In this document: positions 61,114 through 64,000 of the stretch, piece by piece | How positions within the stretch are numbered: the first letter of the stretch is position 1 | How the letters are laid out: every line of letters starts with the position of its first letter | Assembly: GCA_029582265.1 (NCBI GenBank) | Contig: CM055823.1 | Span: 23,881,290 to 23,945,289, forward strand | Direction: 5' to 3' | Length of the DNA stretch: 64,000 bases | Source of the DNA: Zoroaster sp. YZ-2022 | Taxonomy: Eukaryota; Echinodermata; Asteroidea; Forcipulatida; Zoroasteridae | Translations under genes and position numbers: made by a program | Notes under the pieces: model-generated | What the model saw: the letters and a program-made list of their open reading frames with translations, nothing else | Database searches by the model: none | Told to the model about the DNA's origin: nothing

Positions 61114-62875
61114 AGAATGTCGTATCCAACCGCCACTTTTTCTCATAACCAACAATAATGTAATCTTAACTAGGCCTAGGGGCCTACCCAGTACAACTAG
61201 GTGGAGAACATATGGATGATGATGGACATATACTTCAAATTATTCCAGGATATTTATTTCATGAAAAATCAGGCATTTTTGGTATACGATGACTTCCTCA
61301 GTCATGTCAGTCTGATCTTGTTAACTCCCCTGTTCGTGACCAACAGTAACACAGTCATTGTATAGGTATGTGCGTATCCCACGCATTGTCGCAAATCTTT
61401 TTGGCCGCGGCCTCAATCTCGGGTTGAATCGCCGTGGCGAAGACACCGTGGAGATAGCACTTTGTAACGTTTCGCTGAGGCTGTTTTTTTGACGTACCCA
61501 GGAGCTTTTTTTTCGAAGACGTAGATCAAATATTCTACTTCAACCTCGCTCTCAAATTTTCTGAATGCGGCATCTAGAAGTTTCCAAAAAAAAAATCTTG
61601 AAATTTGGGTTCGCTCTTGCTCATCAAAACCATCGACGATTTACCAAAAGTTGAGTAAAATCACTTATCAAACCACAAAAATCATTTTTCTATACTTGTT
61701 TTCTACCTCTTGACCAATTTTGACGGAAATTGAACGATTCCCAGTTATGTTTTTTTGATTCCCAAACATCGATGTCAACCAAAGATTGTATTGCGCCATG
61801 TTCAGCGCACGTTAGACCTACCAATTTTCAGTCCGATAAATCGTCCGTTTAAACCTAATATACATCGGCGTAACACAATAAATATTAGTTCTCATGAACT
61901 TATTTCATTTTTTTTCTTCATATTTCCAGTCCAATATTATTTATTATTTTTTATGTTTAATTAAATCAGGGATAAGAATTTCTCGTGGATTTCAGTATAA
62001 TTTATACTAGTATAAATATTAAAAATTCTCAGATTTGAGTAATTTTTTTTCTATTTTTGAAAATTTATTTTCATTATTTTGTTTTATCTTTCCAGTCCAA
62101 TATAATTTATAAACTGTTCTAATATTTAATTAAATCAGGGATGAGAATCTTTCGAAGATTTCAGTGTAAAAATAGGAAAATAATCCTCAGATTTGAGTAA
62201 TTTTTTTTTTTAAATTATTTTTTTAATTAATTTTTTTTTTTTTTTAACACATTTTTTTTGTATTTTTTATTTGTAAATCAGCACTACAAAACAAACTAAT
62301 CATTGAATTAGCCTGGAAATAGGTTATTATTCTTCCTCTTTTCCCAAGCATTCCAGTGATACCAACCTCTTGAAAATCGGACAAGAATTAAGAAAGTTAT
62401 GATATGGAATCCGAGAAAATCTTGGAAACGGGTCACAAGTCAAATTTACATTTCTTTTGTTTTTCCTTATAAAATAATTGCCATTTACGGGCCTAAAATT
62501 GCCGGATTCAACATGTCATAACTTCCTTATTTTTGGTCACAGGAAGATGATCCTTATATCATTGTAATCGTCTATTCAAGACCTTGACAATGATACCAGT
62601 TGTATTGGAATCTGTTGATTTTGAAATTTTTTGTCACGTAGCTACATTGTACATGCGCAGTGGCAACTATAGGATCCTTCTATTTTCTGAAGGGGAGGAT
62701 GTTTTTAGAAGGGAAATAAAGTCCGAAAACCATCATAAAAGTGGATTTTAAAGATAGTTTTCGCTTTCTGTACCCTGAAAAATCGCTAGAATAATTTTTT
62801 AACTAGTTGGTGGAGCCGCCCTACAAAAAAATTCTTCCAAAAACCTTTAAAAGTGGTGGTCGGATACGACATTCT
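61114..62875 (+). mobile_element. MITE family A split by an AT-rich insert
   Basis: The left part AGAATGTCGTATCCAACCGC runs to about 61355 and the right part resumes at about 62648 with ACATGCGCAGTGGCAACTAT, ending GGTCGGATACGACATTCT. The 1.3-kb insert holds an internal roughly 95-bp duplication (about 61915-62010 and 62085-62175; shared TTCCAGTCCAATAT and TTAATTAAATCAGGGAT). No gene was seen in it. Confidence 0.75.
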
Positions 62876-62939
62876 TTCCAGACACAGATTTTCCTTTAAC
62901 AGATTAACGTTAGAGCACCCAATTTTAAGGAGAGGAAAG

Positions 62940-63192
62940 TGTAGCTCTGATCGTCCTCAGGAGAATTCCTGAGGACGATCAGAGCACACTGATCGAAACA
63001 TCGAGTTTCGAAACGTCGAAACGTCCTCAGGAGAATTCCTGAGGACGATCAGAGTACACTGATCAAAACGTCGAGTTGTACCTCCAGTTCTTTTCAGAAC
63101 TAATTACCACTCAATTGAGATTCCACATGGTGTCACCGCAATTAGTCTTACTTATCCTCCTCACCATGTAAAGCTACAAGTTTTACCTAAAG
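62940..63192 (+). mobile_element. family I element, partly duplicated
   Basis: CCTGAGGACGATCAGAGCAC and ACTGATCGAAAC appear twice, separated by CGTCCTCAGGAGAATTCC, then the family continues to CAAGTTTTACCT. The small inverted repeat GTCCTCAGGAGAATTCCTGAGGAC marks each junction. Confidence 0.7.
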
Positions 63193-63412
63193 TTGAATGT
63201 GTGATGTCTTTTTATTCTTTAGGTACTTGTGCATACTGCTAGATCATTGTCTTTGAAAAACATGGTATGTGGTTTCAGTTCCAATGCATTTCAATCTTAA
63301 AATGAGAGTCAAGGAGGAAAAAAAATATTTAAAAAAATAAAAAAATCCCGACCGACCGACCCCTTCAAATATTTTCACTGGAGGGCAACTCAACAAATTT
63401 TTTTTTTTGGCT

Positions 63413-63668
63413 ATGTAGTTGCCACTGCGCATGTACATATGTACAATGATCATGTTGGTCACTAACGGGGGAGTCGACAAGATCAGACTGACATGACTGA
63501 GGAAGTCATCATATACCACAAATGCCTGATTTTTCATTAAGTAAATATCCTTGAATAATTTGAAGTATATGTCCATCATCATCCATATGTTCTCCACCTT
63601 GTACTGGGTAGGTAAGATTACATTGGTTATAATGAATGAGAAAAAGTGGCGGTTGGATACGACATTCT
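63413..63668 (-). mobile_element. MITE family A, half copy
   Basis: It runs from TGTAGTTGCCACTGCGCATG to AAAAAGTGGCGGTTGGATACG and ACATTCT in inverse orientation. The other half is missing. Confidence 0.75.
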
Positions 63669-63751
63669 ATCCCATATTTTGATGATCTTCCTTTTTCACA
63701 CAAACGTTTTTTCCTGGTTAATTTTTTTCTCATTCAAAAAACATTTGATTA

Positions 63752-63920
63752 AAAGGACAATATCATCACGATCAGTGAAGACTTTCAACAGGGCATAGTT
63801 GATGGAATCGGTGTCCTAGTTTAAGACGAACTCAGTGACTGAAAATTACTGGCTCATTTATGCAACAGAAATGGTAATAAGACGTTATCATATTGGGTGT
63901 TATTTTCAGTCACTGAGTTA
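63752..63920. mobile_element. family C MITE
   Basis: It starts AAAGGACAATATCATCACGA, with CAACAGGGCATAG and GGTGTCCTAGTTTAAGACGA. The right end stops at CAGTCACTGAG and is followed directly by family K. Confidence 0.7.
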
Positions 63921-64000
63921 ACCCTCCTACACATGGAGGCCACTCCGATCCACAAAATTCTGTTCTTGAGCAACCTTCAGTACATGTACAGGCCTGCTGT
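63918..64000 (+). mobile_element. family K MITE, cut by the window end
   Basis: GTTAACCCTCCTACACATGG and CCACTCCGATCCACAAAATT match the left half of 47492-47721. Confidence 0.65.

Overview
This is a repeat-dense, AT-rich animal nuclear window. Spliced coding exons, tRNA-Leu-derived SINEs, many short inverted-repeat DNA elements, giant minisatellites and a TIR-domain immunity-type gene together suggest a marine invertebrate deuterostome. An echinoderm is my best guess, by recall of repeat style only; nothing in the window names the species.

One gene can be reconstructed completely. It is a six-exon, plus-strand gene whose coding sequence runs from 41398 to 54931. Every exon junction keeps frame (phases 2,1,1,1,1) and the spliced CDS is 1773 nt, giving 590 residues. 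It encodes an N-terminal ARM/HEAT-like solenoid (about 1-340), a TIR domain split over three exons (about 363-490) and a C-terminal SAM domain (about 517-588). SARM1 has the order ARM-SAM-SAM-TIR, so here the TIR and SAM parts are swapped. The gene has several oddities. Intron 2 has a GC-AG boundary. Its 3' splice site has been amplified into about 19 copies of a 43-bp minisatellite. Exon 2 sits between two nested pairs of inverted repeats. Introns 2, 4 and 5 carry long foldback hairpins. A nested hAT-type element begins 19 bp after the stop codon.

A second gene is represented by one short minus-strand exon at 25042-25110. It reads as the first transmembrane segment of a tetraspanin and ends in a perfect GTAAGT donor. 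I found no further exon of it.

The largest mobile element (34883-37637) is a decayed DDE-integrase transposon on the minus strand. It has 6-bp target duplications (ATAAAC) and termini TAC...GTA, and its inverted ends are built from 22-bp tandem arrays. It lies inside a repeat copy whose unoccupied relatives are also in the window (17.4 kb and 38.2 kb), which prove the insertion point.

Layout: 1-9.2 kb holds MITEs, a perfect 57-bp-arm palindrome, a 44-bp minisatellite element and an 81-bp satellite with higher-order structure. 9.2-24 kb holds SINEs, a 61-bp satellite and MITE families. 24-27 kb holds the tetraspanin exon and its putative 5' region. 27-34 kb holds a minisatellite, MITEs and a SINE. 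34-41 kb holds the foldback transposon and MITE copies. 41.4-54.9 kb is the ARM-TIR-SAM gene. 55-64 kb holds nested hAT-type elements, SINEs and MITEs. For reference, I label the recurrent families A (ends GTCGTATCCGACC), B (TAGGCTTGGGCGAT), C (GGGACAATATCGTCACGATC), D (CTCCGGTTTCTGGTC), E (host repeat of the DDE element), F (ACCAGCCAAA), G (GGGTATCCGGGTACC), H (CACTGTAAAA), I (GACGATCAGAGCA) and J/K (TTAACCCTCC).
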